A stretch of 64,000 nucleotides of DNA. Source: Sulfuriferula plumbiphila (lineage in GTDB: Bacteria > Pseudomonadota > Gammaproteobacteria > Burkholderiales > Sulfuriferulaceae). Location of the stretch: NCBI RefSeq assembly GCF_009938015.1, contig NZ_AP021884.1, positions 917,501 to 981,500 on the forward strand, read 5' to 3'. The translations under genes and the position numbers were made by a program. A model generated the notes under the pieces. That model was not told the DNA's origin and searched no databases. It worked only from the letters and a program-made list of their open reading frames with translations. This document shows, in pieces, positions 28,130 to 37,456 of this stretch (position 1 is the first letter of the stretch; each line of letters opens with the position of its first letter).

Positions 28130-29356
28130 ATGGCACTCATCGTACAAAAATACGGCGGAACCTCGGTCGCCAGCGTCGAACGCATCAAACAGGTAGCCGA
28201 ACGCGTCGCCAAATTCAAAATGCTCGGACATCAGGTGGTGGTCGTACTATCCGCCATGAGCGGTGAAACCAATCGCCTGATCAAGCTGGCGCACGATGTG
28301 CAATCACCGCCCGATACCCGCGAACTGGATGTACTGGTCTCCACCGGCGAGCAAGTCACCATTGCCCTGCTCGCCATGGCGCTCAAGGATCTGGGCCTCA
28401 AAGCCAAGAGCTACACTGGTGCGCAGGTGCGCATCCTCACCGACAATGCCCATACCAAAGCGCGCATCCTGAATATTGACGAGCAACACCTTCGGTCTGA
28501 CCTGCAAGCCGGCAATGTCATTGTGGTGGCGGGTTTCCAGGGGGTCGATGAACATGGCAACATCACCACGCTGGGCCGCGGTGGTTCTGACACCACCGGC
28601 GTGGCGCTGGCCGCCGCATTGAAAGCCGACGAGTGCCAGATCTATACCGATGTGGATGGCGTATACACGACGGATCCGCGCATCGTGCCAGAAGCTCGGC
28701 GTCTCAAGACGGTCACTTTCGAAGAAATGCTGGAAATGGCCAGCCTGGGGTCGAAGGTACTGCAAATTCGTTCAGTCGAGTTCGCCGGCAAGTACAAAGT
28801 CAAACTGCGCGTGCTGTCCAGCTTTCAGGAAGAAGGCGAAGGCACGCTCATCACATTCGAGGAAGACGACAACATGGAACAAGCCATCATCTCCGGCATC
28901 GCCTTCAACCGCGACGAAGCCAAAATCACCGTTCTTGGGGTGCCGGACACACCTGGCATCGCGTATCAAATCCTGGGGCCTGTCGCTGACGCAAACATCG
29001 ATGTCGACATGATCATCCAGAACGTCGGCGCCAACAACAACACCGATTTCACTTTTACCGTACACCGCAACGAATACACCCGCACTCTGCAGCTACTTCG
29101 CGGCATGCAGGCCAAAATCGGCGCGCGTGAAGTGATCGGTGACGACAAAATTGCCAAGGTCTCCATCGTCGGCGTCGGCATGCGCTCTCACGTGGGCATC
29201 GCCAGCAACATGTTCAAAACCCTCGCCGCAGAAAGCATCAACATCCAGATGATCTCCACTTCCGAGATCAAGATTTCCGTCGTCATTGACGAAAAATATC
29301 TGGAACTTGCCGTGCGCGTTCTGCATAAGGCTTTTGGGTTGGAAAAAGCCGCATAA
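28130..29356 (+). CDS. lysC: Aspartate kinase
   Basis: The enzyme phosphorylates aspartate in the first step to lysine, threonine and methionine. The 408-residue protein has the kinase motif KYGGTSVASVERI at the start, FTPV-like GRGGSDTTGVALAAAL (~150), and two ACT regulatory domains from ~265 (ITVLGVPDTPGIAYQILGPV and VSIVGVGMRSHVGIASNMF). This is the lysine/threonine-sensitive type found in proteobacteria with separate homoserine dehydrogenase. It is followed by tRNA-Ser. Confidence 0.96.
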   Translation: MALIVQKYGGTSVASVERIKQVAERVAKFKMLGHQVVVVLSAMSGETNRLIKLAHDVQSPPDTRELDVLVSTGEQVTIALLAMALKDLGLKAKSYTGAQVRILTDNAHTKARILNIDEQHLRSDLQAGNVIVVAGFQGVDEHGNITTLGRGGSDTTGVALAAALKADECQIYTDVDGVYTTDPRIVPEARRLKTVTFEEMLEMASLGSKVLQIRSVEFAGKYKVKLRVLSSFQEEGEGTLITFEEDDNMEQAIISGIAFNRDEAKITVLGVPDTPGIAYQILGPVADANIDVDMIIQNVGANNNTDFTFTVHRNEYTRTLQLLRGMQAKIGAREVIGDDKIAKVSIVGVGMRSHVGIASNMFKTLAAESINIQMISTSEIKISVVIDEKYLELAVRVLHKAFGLEKAA

Positions 29357-29404
29357 ATTTGACCGGTACCGCGCAAAAAGCTATTATTGCGCGCTGTCTC
29401 AAAC

Positions 29405-29497
29405 GGAGAGATGGCCGAGTGGTCGAAGGTACTCCCCTGCTAAGGGAGCGTAGGGTTTATAGCCTTACCGAGGGTTCGAATCCCTCTCTCTCCGCCA
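29405..29497 (+). tRNA. tRNA-Ser (anticodon GCT)
   Basis: The 93-nt gene has the acceptor stem GGAGAGA/TCTCTCC, anticodon loop CCTGCTAAG with anticodon GCT, a long variable arm as in serine tRNAs, the T loop GGTTCGAATCC, and an encoded CCA end. Its 3' end is repeated at 45869-45880, marking it as the insertion site of a genomic island. Confidence 0.97.
29486..29497 (+). repeat. attL-like direct repeat (tRNA-Ser 3' end)
   Basis: CTCTCTCCGCCA closes the tRNA gene and matches 45869-45880 exactly. Integrases of tRNA-targeting islands recreate the tRNA 3' end at one side and leave a copy at the other. Confidence 0.55.
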
Positions 29498-29603
29498 AAA
29501 TGTTAGTTAAGCGCTTGAATTTCCTGATAAACAGATAATCAGGCGTTTATCCAGCAACCGATAGCTACACTCAGATGTTACCCACAACCTGAGTGGAGCT
29601 TAT

Positions 29604-30075
29604 ATGCCGAAACAAACCTATCTGCACAAACGCGCGAAGTCTGCTGTCTACTATTTCCATTATTTCCGCTGCCGCATCCCCAACGACCTGTTGTCCTGCT
29701 ACGAGGACAAGCGCGACATCATCTTCAGCCTCAAGACACGCGACCACCACGAAGCGATGCGTCGTGTGCCTATCGAAGCGGGCAAACTGCAAACCGAATT
29801 CGAAGCGCTACGCCGTTCGCTCGTAAACGCTCAAAACCCACCCAGGCGATTTTGATTACACCGACGCTGAAATCGAACGCCTGAGCTTGCTGTGGACGCG
29901 CTGCGTGCTGGAAACCGACGACAAACAACGTCTGGAGGGCTATTCGGACGAAAGCTTCGATGAACAAGCTGAACGCCTCGCGGATACTGAACAAAACCTG
30001 AAAAAAATCTGCGCGCGCGGCGAACTCGAAAAGATCTACCGCATACAGCTTACGACTGCGCTAAAGAAAAATTGA
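29604..30075 (+). pseudogene. Integrase remnant (tyrosine recombinase N-terminal part)
   Basis: The first 83 residues (KQTYLHKRAKSAVYYFHYFR, then CRIPNDLL and FSLKTRDHHEAMRRV) match the pattern of the DUF6538/N-terminal domain of phage-type integrases. A frameshift near 29850 moves the reading to another frame (DAEIERLSLLWTRCVLETDD), which ends at 30075. The catalytic domain with the R-H-R-Y residues is missing, so the protein is dead. The gene begins 107 bp after tRNA-Ser, reads away from it, and has a good ribosome site (GTGGAGC). Confidence 0.72.
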
Positions 30076-30076
30076 T

Positions 30077-30820
30077 CTATTCCACCTCAAGTACCTTGGA
30101 ATAGAAGCTGGTCTGGAATTTTGCAAATAATTCACCTGGCACAGTCGGAATAACGGTGACGCTGGACATCCGCAGCTTCCTATGTTGAATTTCAAAACCG
30201 ATTAACCCACGTTTAGTAATATTGCCGGATATGGCTGTAGGCTTTCTCGAACAGTTCCTCGTCGCATGCAGCTTATATTTGAACAGCGATTTGCGCAGCG
30301 CCTTCTTGATCTCGCGCTCACCGGCCAGGGTGTCCTGCCAGCCAGGAAAGCGCCCGAGGCGAACGATTTCGTCGATGTTGGCGACTACGCGCTCGACCAT
30401 GATCGGCGTCTCGGCGGTTTTCACTTCATTGAAGAGTTCGGTCAGTGCCGCTTTGCCGCGATCCTCGTCCTCCTCGGGTGGGATTTCCTTCTCGGCCTGC
30501 AACACTTCCTTGGCGATCTGGAGGAGTTGCTTGAGGAACTCGACGCTGTTGAGCCCCCGGACTCGAAGCGATCCCGCAGTGCATCCCACTGCTCCGATAG
30601 CGCCTTGAATTTCGGGTTGCCGAGATGCTTGCGCAACCGCCAAGCCACCTTGTTGATCTCAATTGCCTTTCCATTCTTAGGATCGAGGTTGGCGAGCAGC
30701 GCTTCCTGCAGGTCAGCATCCCGTATCGAGATCATCGCGCACGGTGTCAACATGCACATTCTGTGGTGGATCAGTTCGATGGTTTTCGCGCCGAGTGCGT
30801 ACCAGATCAGCTTGCCGTGG
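30077..30820 (-). pseudogene. Remnant of type I restriction subunit HsdR (C-terminal end)
   Basis: Pieces in different frames join into the C-terminal region of HsdR: KLIWYALGAKTIELIH, then NVHVDTVRDDLDT, then NKVAWRLRKHLGNPKFKALS, then EFLKQLLQIAKEVLQAEKE, and AALTELFNEVKTAETPIMVE. At least three frame changes are needed, near 30763, 30720 and 30545, plus another near 30262 after LRKSLFKYKLHAT. The nuclease and helicase domains are absent. No hsdM or hsdS remains nearby. It is a dead fragment of a restriction system carried by the island. Confidence 0.72.
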
Positions 30821-30822
30821 CC

Positions 30823-30945
30823 GCTGGGCGCAGTGCATCTTCGCTGATGAGTTTGTTCATCCCCAATATCTGCGGGCTGACTGCATCGTCGCGCAGGGCG
30901 GTAGTGTGGGCGTAGCGTTTGTGTCCTGCCAGAATGGAGAAGCCT
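30823..30945 (-). pseudogene. Possible transposase fragment
   Basis: One open stretch of about 40 residues reads ILAGHKRYAHTTALRDDAVS followed by PQILGMNKLISEDALR. This resembles the N-terminal region of DDE transposases of IS4/IS1380-like elements, which share GHxRYAHI..LR..........LGM..I.SEDxxRR. It has no start and stops abruptly at the hsdR remnant. The family call is from memory of that pattern. Confidence 0.4.
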
Positions 30946-30951
30946 GATGCG

Positions 30952-33900
30952 CTATGCCGTTTCGGTCACCAGCCGGGCGCGCGCCTCATGGCTATGATCC
31001 GCGGCCAGCAGCATGTACATGCCCGGCACCACAAACAGGGTGAACAGCGTGCCGATCGACAATCCGCTGGCAATCACCAGCCCCATGTTGAAGCGGCTCA
31101 CCGCGCCGGCGCCGCTAGCAGTGATGAGTGGTATGACGCCCAATACCATCGCGGCCGTGGTCATCAGGATGGGACGCAGGCGCAGCCCGGCTGCCTTCTC
31201 AATCGCCTCGCGCTTACTCGCACCGCGACGTTGCAGGTTGTTGGCGAATTCCACGATCAGGATGCCATGCTTGGACACCAACCCGATCAGCGTCACCAGC
31301 CCCACCTCGGTATAGATGTTGAGCGTGGCGTGACCGATGCCGAGGTTGATGAAGATCAGCGCCCCGGCAATCGACATCGGCACCGATACCAGAATAATGA
31401 CCGGGTCGCGGAAGCTCTCGAACTGCGCCGCCAATGCCAGAAAAATAATCACGATGGCGAAGAAGAAGGTCAGCACTAAGCCGCCTGATTCCTGGATGTA
31501 TTGTCGCGACGGGCCAGAGTAATCAAAACTGTAGCCCTGTGGCAGGGTATCCTGCGCCAGCACCTTCAGACGTTCCAGCGCCTGCCCCTGAGAAATGCCG
31601 GGGAACGCCACACCCTGAATGGTTGCCATGTTCTGCTGCTGGAAGTGGTTGATGGTCTCCGGCTGGGTTTTGGTTTCCAGATGCGCCACTGTGGATAGCG
31701 GCACCATCTGCCCGCTCGCTGTCTTCAGGTAATATTGCTTGAGTTGGTCGGCGTTGAGGCGGAATTTTTGCTCGACCTGCGGGATCACCTTATACGAGCG
31801 CCCGCTGAACTCGAAGTAGTTGACATAGCCGCCGCCCAGCATGGCCGACAGCGCCGAGCCGATTTCCTGCATGTTCAGCCCGACCTGTGCGGCGAGATTG
31901 CGGTCGATCACCACTGTGGTTTGCGGCAGGTCGATGCGCAGATCGGATTGCATGAATATGAAATCGCCGGTTTTCTGTGCGTCCTGGAGGAATTTTTGCG
32001 ATACATCGAAGAGCTGGTCAAACGGTTCGGTGGTGGTAATCACAAATTGTATCGGCAGGCCACGCGCACCCGGCAAGGGTGGCGGCTGGAAGATGGCGTT
32101 CTGCGTCCCGGCGATTTTCCCCAAATCTTTCTGCACCAGCGGTTGCAATTGATTGGAGGTTCTCACCCGCTCATCCCAAGGCTTGAGCACCATACCGCTG
32201 ATGACCTGAGTCGGCGTATTCAGCTGAAATACATGACCATTTTCCGGGAACGAGGTAAACACGCCGTTAACCTGCTTGCCATATGCCTCACGCTGCTGCA
32301 GCGTCGCCGTTGGCGCATTGAACGAGGCCGCGATCAGCACGCCCTGATCCTCCTGGGGTGCCAGTTCAGACATCGACGTACTGTACAGAAAATAGATGCC
32401 GCCCAGCACCACCACGGCGAACACCGCCACCACTGACTGGTAATTGAGCACACCGTGCAGGCTGCGTTCATAACGCGTGTGCAGGTGCTCGAATTGTTTG
32501 TCGAGCCAGATCACCAGATGGTCCTGCCAGTTGCCACCCTCGCGCTTGGGCGCGCGCAGCAGGCGTGCTGACATCATTGGCGACAGCGTCAGCGCGATCA
32601 CCGCCGACATGGTCACGGCGCCGACCAAGGTAAACGCAAACTCAGTAAACAGCGCGCCGGTGAGCCCACTCATAAAACCAATCGGTACGTACACCGCAAT
32701 CAGCACGACCGTCATGGCGATAATCGGATTGGACAGCTCGCGCGCCGCTTGTATTGCTGCGGCTGTCGGCGTCAGCCCTTCTTCGAGATGACGGCTGACG
32801 TTTTCCACCACGATAATTGCATCGTCCACTACCAGACCGATAGCCAGTACCAGCGCCAGAAGGGTAAGCAGGTTGATCGAATAACCGAGCGCCAGCATCA
32901 CGGTAAAGCTACCGATCAGCGATAGCGGTATGGCGATAATCGGGATCAGCACGGAGCGCAGTGAACCGAGAAATACGAACACCACAATAGTGACGATGAG
33001 GATCGCTTCGAGCAGGGTTTTTACCACCTCCTTGATCGAAGAATTAACAAATTTGGTCGAGTCGTACACGATATTGGCGTTTATACCCTGCGGCAATTGC
33101 GCCTCAATACCTGGCATGGCTTTGCGCACGCGCGCCACCACGTCTAGCAGATTCGCACCGGGTGCGACTTGTATCCCCACGTACACCGCTTTTTTTCCGT
33201 CGAATGACACACTTGAATCGTAATCGTCCGCGCCCAGCGTCACGTTCGCCACATCCGACAGGCGCACCACTGCACTGTCCTGCTGCTTGATGACCATCTG
33301 CTTGAAGGACTCGACCGAATTCAGCGCAGTCGAGGCATTCAGGTTGATCTGCACCATCTGGCCCTTGGACTGACCGCTCGATGAGAGAAAATTATTGGCC
33401 GACAACGCGGTATACACATCGGCTGCCGTGAGACCAACCGCCGCCAATTTCTGCGGGTCGAGCCAGGCACGCAGGGCGAAGTTTTTAGCCCCCAGTAGTT
33501 CGGCAGTCTGTACCCCGTCTATCGCCTGCAACTTGGGCTGCACAGCACGCACCAGATAATCGGTCACCTGATTGGGCTTGAGCACGTCGCTGTAAAAACC
33601 GATGTACATGGCGTCGATGGTCTGGCCGATGCTTACCGACAGGGTGGGTTTCTGCGCCTGCGGCGGCAACTGGTTGAGCACCGCGTTGACCTTGGTGTTG
33701 ATCTCGGTGAGCGCTTTGTCAGGCTCGTAATTCAGTCGCAGATTGGCGGTAATCGTACTCACGCCCTGCACGCTGCTGGAGGTCATGTAGTCGATACCAT
33801 TGGCCTGAGCCACGGCGTTTTCCAGCGGCGTGGTAATGAAACTGGCGACCAGATTGGCGTCTGCGCCCGGATAAGCGGTACTCACCGTCACCACTGCATT

Positions 33901-34050
33901 TTGTGTATAGGGAAATTGCAGCACCGGCAGCAGGCCGAGCGAACGCAGCCCCAGCACCAGGATGACCAGGCTGATCACCGACGCCAGTACCGGACGCTCG
34001 ACAAAAATATCGGTGAATTTGCGCAGTGTCGCGTTAACAGCGGTACTCAT
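30952..34050 (-). CDS. RND multidrug efflux permease (HAE1 type)
   Basis: The 1032-residue inner-membrane pump uses the proton gradient to export drugs. Membrane segment 1 is in RPVLASVISLVILVLGLRSL. The proton-relay Asp pair sits in AIGLVVDDAIIVVENVSRHL (~400). Two large periplasmic loops are present, as is the second repeat of membrane segments (~540 on). The N-terminal FTDIFVERPVLA and length fit the AcrB/MexF-like group. It overlaps the adaptor gene by 4 bases and forms an operon with the adaptor and outer-membrane genes upstream. Substrates are unknown. Confidence 0.93.
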   Translation of the reverse strand: MSTAVNATLRKFTDIFVERPVLASVISLVILVLGLRSLGLLPVLQFPYTQNAVVTVSTAYPGADANLVASFITTPLENAVAQANGIDYMTSSSVQGVSTITANLRLNYEPDKALTEINTKVNAVLNQLPPQAQKPTLSVSIGQTIDAMYIGFYSDVLKPNQVTDYLVRAVQPKLQAIDGVQTAELLGAKNFALRAWLDPQKLAAVGLTAADVYTALSANNFLSSSGQSKGQMVQINLNASTALNSVESFKQMVIKQQDSAVVRLSDVANVTLGADDYDSSVSFDGKKAVYVGIQVAPGANLLDVVARVRKAMPGIEAQLPQGINANIVYDSTKFVNSSIKEVVKTLLEAILIVTIVVFVFLGSLRSVLIPIIAIPLSLIGSFTVMLALGYSINLLTLLALVLAIGLVVDDAIIVVENVSRHLEEGLTPTAAAIQAARELSNPIIAMTVVLIAVYVPIGFMSGLTGALFTEFAFTLVGAVTMSAVIALTLSPMMSARLLRAPKREGGNWQDHLVIWLDKQFEHLHTRYERSLHGVLNYQSVVAVFAVVVLGGIYFLYSTSMSELAPQEDQGVLIAASFNAPTATLQQREAYGKQVNGVFTSFPENGHVFQLNTPTQVISGMVLKPWDERVRTSNQLQPLVQKDLGKIAGTQNAIFQPPPLPGARGLPIQFVITTTEPFDQLFDVSQKFLQDAQKTGDFIFMQSDLRIDLPQTTVVIDRNLAAQVGLNMQEIGSALSAMLGGGYVNYFEFSGRSYKVIPQVEQKFRLNADQLKQYYLKTASGQMVPLSTVAHLETKTQPETINHFQQQNMATIQGVAFPGISQGQALERLKVLAQDTLPQGYSFDYSGPSRQYIQESGGLVLTFFFAIVIIFLALAAQFESFRDPVIILVSVPMSIAGALIFINLGIGHATLNIYTEVGLVTLIGLVSKHGILIVEFANNLQRRGASKREAIEKAAGLRLRPILMTTAAMVLGVIPLITASGAGAVSRFNMGLVIASGLSIGTLFTLFVVPGMYMLLAADHSHEARARLVTETA

Positions 34051-35189
34051 TCGTCTTTCACCTCAGGATTGGGGTTATTCGAGGGTGGTACGCTATTGTT
34101 GACGATCACCGGTGCGCCGTTATGCAGTTTGAGTTGCCCGGCAGTAACTACGGTTTCGCCCGCCTGCAAGCCAGTGAGCACCGCTACCTGATCGCCGCGC
34201 GTCAGCCCGGTGCTGATAAAACGCTGTTGTACCGTCAGTTGCGCCTTGCCATCCTTGCTCTTGCCCGCGTCCTTGACGATGAACACCGTGCTGCCGTAGG
34301 GGTTGTACGCCACGGCGGTATTGGGCAGCGTGATGTATTGCTGTGTGGCGCCATTGCCCACCCGCGCCGTGGCGAACAGGCCCGGCAGCAAGGCGCCGTC
34401 CGGGTTGGCAAAACGCGCGCGCACCTTGATGTTGCGCGTCGCGGTATCGACCTGCGGTTCGATCGCCGCAATGTGGCCGGTGAAGATTTTACCCGGCAGC
34501 GCATTGGTGTATGCGGTGATTTTTTCGCCGACCTTAATCATATCTATCTGCGCCTGGGGTACGGTGAAATCGAGATACATCGGGTCGAGTTTCTGCAGAT
34601 TGACCAAGGCGGTACCTGGGCCGACATATTGCCCCATATCTACCTGACGGATACCCAGGCGCCCGGAAAACGGCGCGCGTATGGTTTTTTGCGCGATCAC
34701 CGCCTGCTGTGCGGCCACCTGCGCCTGCGCGCTTTTCAGGTTGGACGCATCTGCGTCGACCGCAGCCTGGCTGATTGCCTGCACATTGAGCTGCGCCAGA
34801 TCGCGCTGGTAATTCTGCTGCGCCAATGCAGCGGCAGCTTTGAGCTGTTCGAGCTGGGCTTTTTGCGGCGCGGCGTTGAGCTCAACCAGCACCTGCCCGG
34901 CTTTCACCCTTGCGCCGGATTTAAAGTGGATGGCCGACACTAGACCACTCACTTCGGCGGCCAGATTGGCGCCGCTGGAAGCCCGCAAATTGCCCACCAC
35001 CTCGACGCTGGGCTGCCAGGTTTGCATCTGCGCCACAATGGTGGATACCGCCTGCGGCGGCATACCCTGGCCTTTGATAGCCTTCTGTATCATCGAATTA
35101 CGGAATAGCTGAAAACCATAAATCCCGCCGAACACCAGCGCGGCTATCAGCAGCATGATGATCATGCGCTTGGTTGTGCCCTTGGTCAT
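34047..35189 (-). CDS. RND efflux periplasmic adaptor
   Basis: The 380-residue membrane-fusion protein links pump and outer-membrane channel. It has one N-terminal membrane anchor (MIIMLLIAALVFGGIYGF), the split lipoyl domain (GLVSAIHFKSGARVKAGQVLVELN and KTIRAPFSGRLGIRQVDMGQYV, each in part), a helical hairpin between them, and a beta-barrel domain (QVDTATRNIKVRARFANPDG). No lipobox is seen. Its ATGA overlap with the pump gene indicates coupled translation. Confidence 0.92.
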   Translation of the reverse strand: MTKGTTKRMIIMLLIAALVFGGIYGFQLFRNSMIQKAIKGQGMPPQAVSTIVAQMQTWQPSVEVVGNLRASSGANLAAEVSGLVSAIHFKSGARVKAGQVLVELNAAPQKAQLEQLKAAAALAQQNYQRDLAQLNVQAISQAAVDADASNLKSAQAQVAAQQAVIAQKTIRAPFSGRLGIRQVDMGQYVGPGTALVNLQKLDPMYLDFTVPQAQIDMIKVGEKITAYTNALPGKIFTGHIAAIEPQVDTATRNIKVRARFANPDGALLPGLFATARVGNGATQQYITLPNTAVAYNPYGSTVFIVKDAGKSKDGKAQLTVQQRFISTGLTRGDQVAVLTGLQAGETVVTAGQLKLHNGAPVIVNNSVPPSNNPNPEVKDE

Positions 35190-35237
35190 GAAAATACTCC
35201 GTATTCAGTTGATATTCAAAAGTGCGTGCAGTGCGGG

Positions 35238-36728
35238 CTAGTTCGCGGTGGTAGTCCAGCCGCCACCCATAGCCTGATATAACGCGGCGGTATCGGTCAG
35301 GCGTTGCGACTGTGCTGAGATCAAGCTGATGCGGGTTTGTTGCGCCTGTTGCTGGGCAGACAGCAGTTGCAGATAACTTACGCCACCTAGCTTATATTGC
35401 TGCTGCATCAGGTTCAGCGACGCTTGCGCTGCGGCATTGGCGGCAGCCTGCGCCTGCAAAGTCTGTGCGCCGTTAGCGAGCGCACGCAATACATCGGCCA
35501 CGTTGCGCAAGCCTTGCAATACGCTCTGGCGGTAATTGGCGGCGGCGGCGTCAAAACTCGCCTGCGCCGAATTGACCCCGGATTTGAGTCCGCCGTTGAA
35601 CAAGGGCTGTGCCAATTGTCCCGCCAGACTCCAGATCATCGAACCGGGTCCAAACAGGCTGGAAGCCGCCAGCGCCTGCGTGCCCATCGTGGCGGACAGA
35701 TTGATTTGCGGATAGCTTTTTGAAATGGCCACGCCATATTCCGCGTTGGCCGCACGCAGCAGCGCTTCCGAAGCCCGAATATCCGGTCGCTGACGCACCA
35801 GCTCGGACGGCACCAGCAGCGGAATATCGGCCGGCAGAGTGAAATCGCTCAAGCTGAATTGCGGGATGTGTGCTGCACCCGGTGCCTCGCCCACCAGCAG
35901 CGCGAGCAGGTGGTTGGTCCGTTGCAGTTGATTGCGTAGGGGCGGCAGGCTGGCACGCGTCTGCTCCAGTTGAGTTTGCAGAGATAGCTCGTCACCGCGC
36001 GCAATCGCACCTAGCTTGAAACGCAGCTGTGCGATGTCCACCTGCGACTGCTGCGCTGCCAATATGGCTTCGGTGGCGCTGATTTGCGCGGCATATTGCG
36101 CCTGCGACATGGCAGTGGTCGCAATGTTGGCAGCCAGCGTCAGACGCGCGCCTTCGAGCTGATAACGCTGATAATCGGCCTGCGCAGCCAATGCCTCCAG
36201 CGCGCGCCGGTTGCCACCAAACACATCCAGGTTATAGCGCACCGCGACGCCTGCATGGTACAGCTCGAATATGCGCTCGCCCCCCGGCTGACCAAAGCTC
36301 GCATTGTTGGAACGCTGGCGCTGTGCGCCGGGATTGGCGTCGACCTGCGGATACAGGCTGGAACCGGCCTGCGCGGCATACGATTGCTGCGCCTGACGTA
36401 AGGTTGCCTGCGCCGCAGCCAGGCTGGGGCTGGCCTGCAACGCCTGGTCGATCAGACCGTTCAATTTGGCCGAACCGAAATTTTGCCACCAGCGCACAGG
36501 CACGCTTTGCCCAGACACGAAACGCTGGCTGCCACCCAGCAAAGCTGTCGGCGTCGCCGCCGTTTGTAGCGACAAACCCTGCGCCGTGTAGCCCGCCATG
36601 GCCGGTGGAGCGGGCTGTTTGTAGTCGGGCCCGACCGTGGTGCAGCCCACTAGCGACAGCGCCGCTGTCACCCACCACCAGGGACGCACAGCAGGAACAT
36701 GATTTACAGCGGGTGACCGATACGACAT
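35238..36728 (-). CDS. Outer-membrane efflux lipoprotein (OprM/NodT family)
   Basis: The protein has a lipoprotein signal (WWWVTAALSLVGC, with TTVGPDYKQP after the lipid Cys) and the paired outer-membrane efflux domains: WWQNFGSAKLNGLIDQAL, RRALEALAAQADYQRYQ, and LVPSELVRQRPDIRASEALLR (given in part). It forms the trimeric TolC-like channel for the RND pump. The start is uncertain: ATG 36728 gives a compact signal, while an in-frame ATG at 36770 adds 14 residues. Neither has a good ribosome site. It is first in the operon. Confidence 0.9.
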   Translation of the reverse strand: MSYRSPAVNHVPAVRPWWWVTAALSLVGCTTVGPDYKQPAPPAMAGYTAQGLSLQTAATPTALLGGSQRFVSGQSVPVRWWQNFGSAKLNGLIDQALQASPSLAAAQATLRQAQQSYAAQAGSSLYPQVDANPGAQRQRSNNASFGQPGGERIFELYHAGVAVRYNLDVFGGNRRALEALAAQADYQRYQLEGARLTLAANIATTAMSQAQYAAQISATEAILAAQQSQVDIAQLRFKLGAIARGDELSLQTQLEQTRASLPPLRNQLQRTNHLLALLVGEAPGAAHIPQFSLSDFTLPADIPLLVPSELVRQRPDIRASEALLRAANAEYGVAISKSYPQINLSATMGTQALAASSLFGPGSMIWSLAGQLAQPLFNGGLKSGVNSAQASFDAAAANYRQSVLQGLRNVADVLRALANGAQTLQAQAAANAAAQASLNLMQQQYKLGGVSYLQLLSAQQQAQQTRISLISAQSQRLTDTAALYQAMGGGWTTTAN

Positions 36729-36827
36729 ATGCGGACTTTCAGGCCTGATTGAATGAATCGGCACCGCCATCTTGATGACATGGCCGTAGCCCCAATATAG
36801 TTAGAGCAATGCAGGTGAATAATTATT

Positions 36828-36877
36828 ATCTATCAAGAAAGATATATAATATTGCATAATTATCTTTCCTGCAAGAT
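36828..36877. promoter_or_regulatory. Twin palindromes, probable MarR operators
   Basis: Two 16-bp near-palindromes stand 34 bp apart, centre to centre: ATCTATCAAGAAAGAT (36828-36843) and ATCTTTCCTGCAAGAT (36862-36877). Each is symmetric but for one base pair. TATAAT (36845-36850) lies between them. The spacing, about three helix turns, puts them on one DNA face. They lie in the AT-rich gap between the divergent efflux operon and marR, as expected for a MarR autoregulator. Confidence 0.65.
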
Positions 36878-36925
36878 GATATTCTCACCTTTATATTTCA
36901 TTTAGCATTTAGCAGAAATCACTTC

Positions 36926-37447
36926 ATGCCTGATGACCCTACCGATCCGATAGCGATGCATTGCAAGTACTGGTCAGCCACCTTTGATGGCGCGCTGATG
37001 CCGCTGATGATTGCTCTGCATCGCGTGTATGCTGCCAAAACCGCACGCTCCAACGCCATATTCAGCCGTCATGGTCTGTGTCCGGCTGAATTCGACGTGC
37101 TGGCCAGCTTGCGCCGCACCGCACCGCCACACGAGCTGACGCCATCAGACGTGCAGCGTTCGGTCATCATCACCTCGGGCGGACTGACCAAAATTTTACG
37201 CCAGCTGGAAGCGCGTGGGCTGGTGACACGTTCGACCGATGCATCGGATCGCCGTATCAAACCCATCCGCCTCAGCCCGTCCGCCTTACCGATAATAGAA
37301 CAGACCATGCAGGAACTGATTGCCGACTCAAGTACTTGGATCAAAACCACGCTGTCCGAAACCGAGATCACGCAAGTCACCGCTTTACTAAGCAAGCTGT
37401 TGAGTCCACCTGCACTGCGTTCCGGAGAAGTGGCCCCGGAAATCTGA
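36926..37447 (+). CDS. MarR-family transcriptional regulator (RND operon)
   Basis: The 173-residue winged-helix protein has the MarR core: LCPAEFDVLASLRRTAPPHE, then SDVQRSVIITSGGLTKILRQ (recognition helix) and the wing LVTRSTDASDRRIKPIRLS. Such regulators repress efflux genes until a drug-like ligand binds. The divergent position and the twin palindromes between the two transcripts point to control of the RND operon and of itself. The downstream side is cut off by an IS remnant 10 bp after the stop codon. Confidence 0.9.
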   Translation: MPDDPTDPIAMHCKYWSATFDGALMPLMIALHRVYAAKTARSNAIFSRHGLCPAEFDVLASLRRTAPPHELTPSDVQRSVIITSGGLTKILRQLEARGLVTRSTDASDRRIKPIRLSPSALPIIEQTMQELIADSSTWIKTTLSETEITQVTALLSKLLSPPALRSGEVAPEI

Positions 37448-37456
37448 ACAAGCCGA

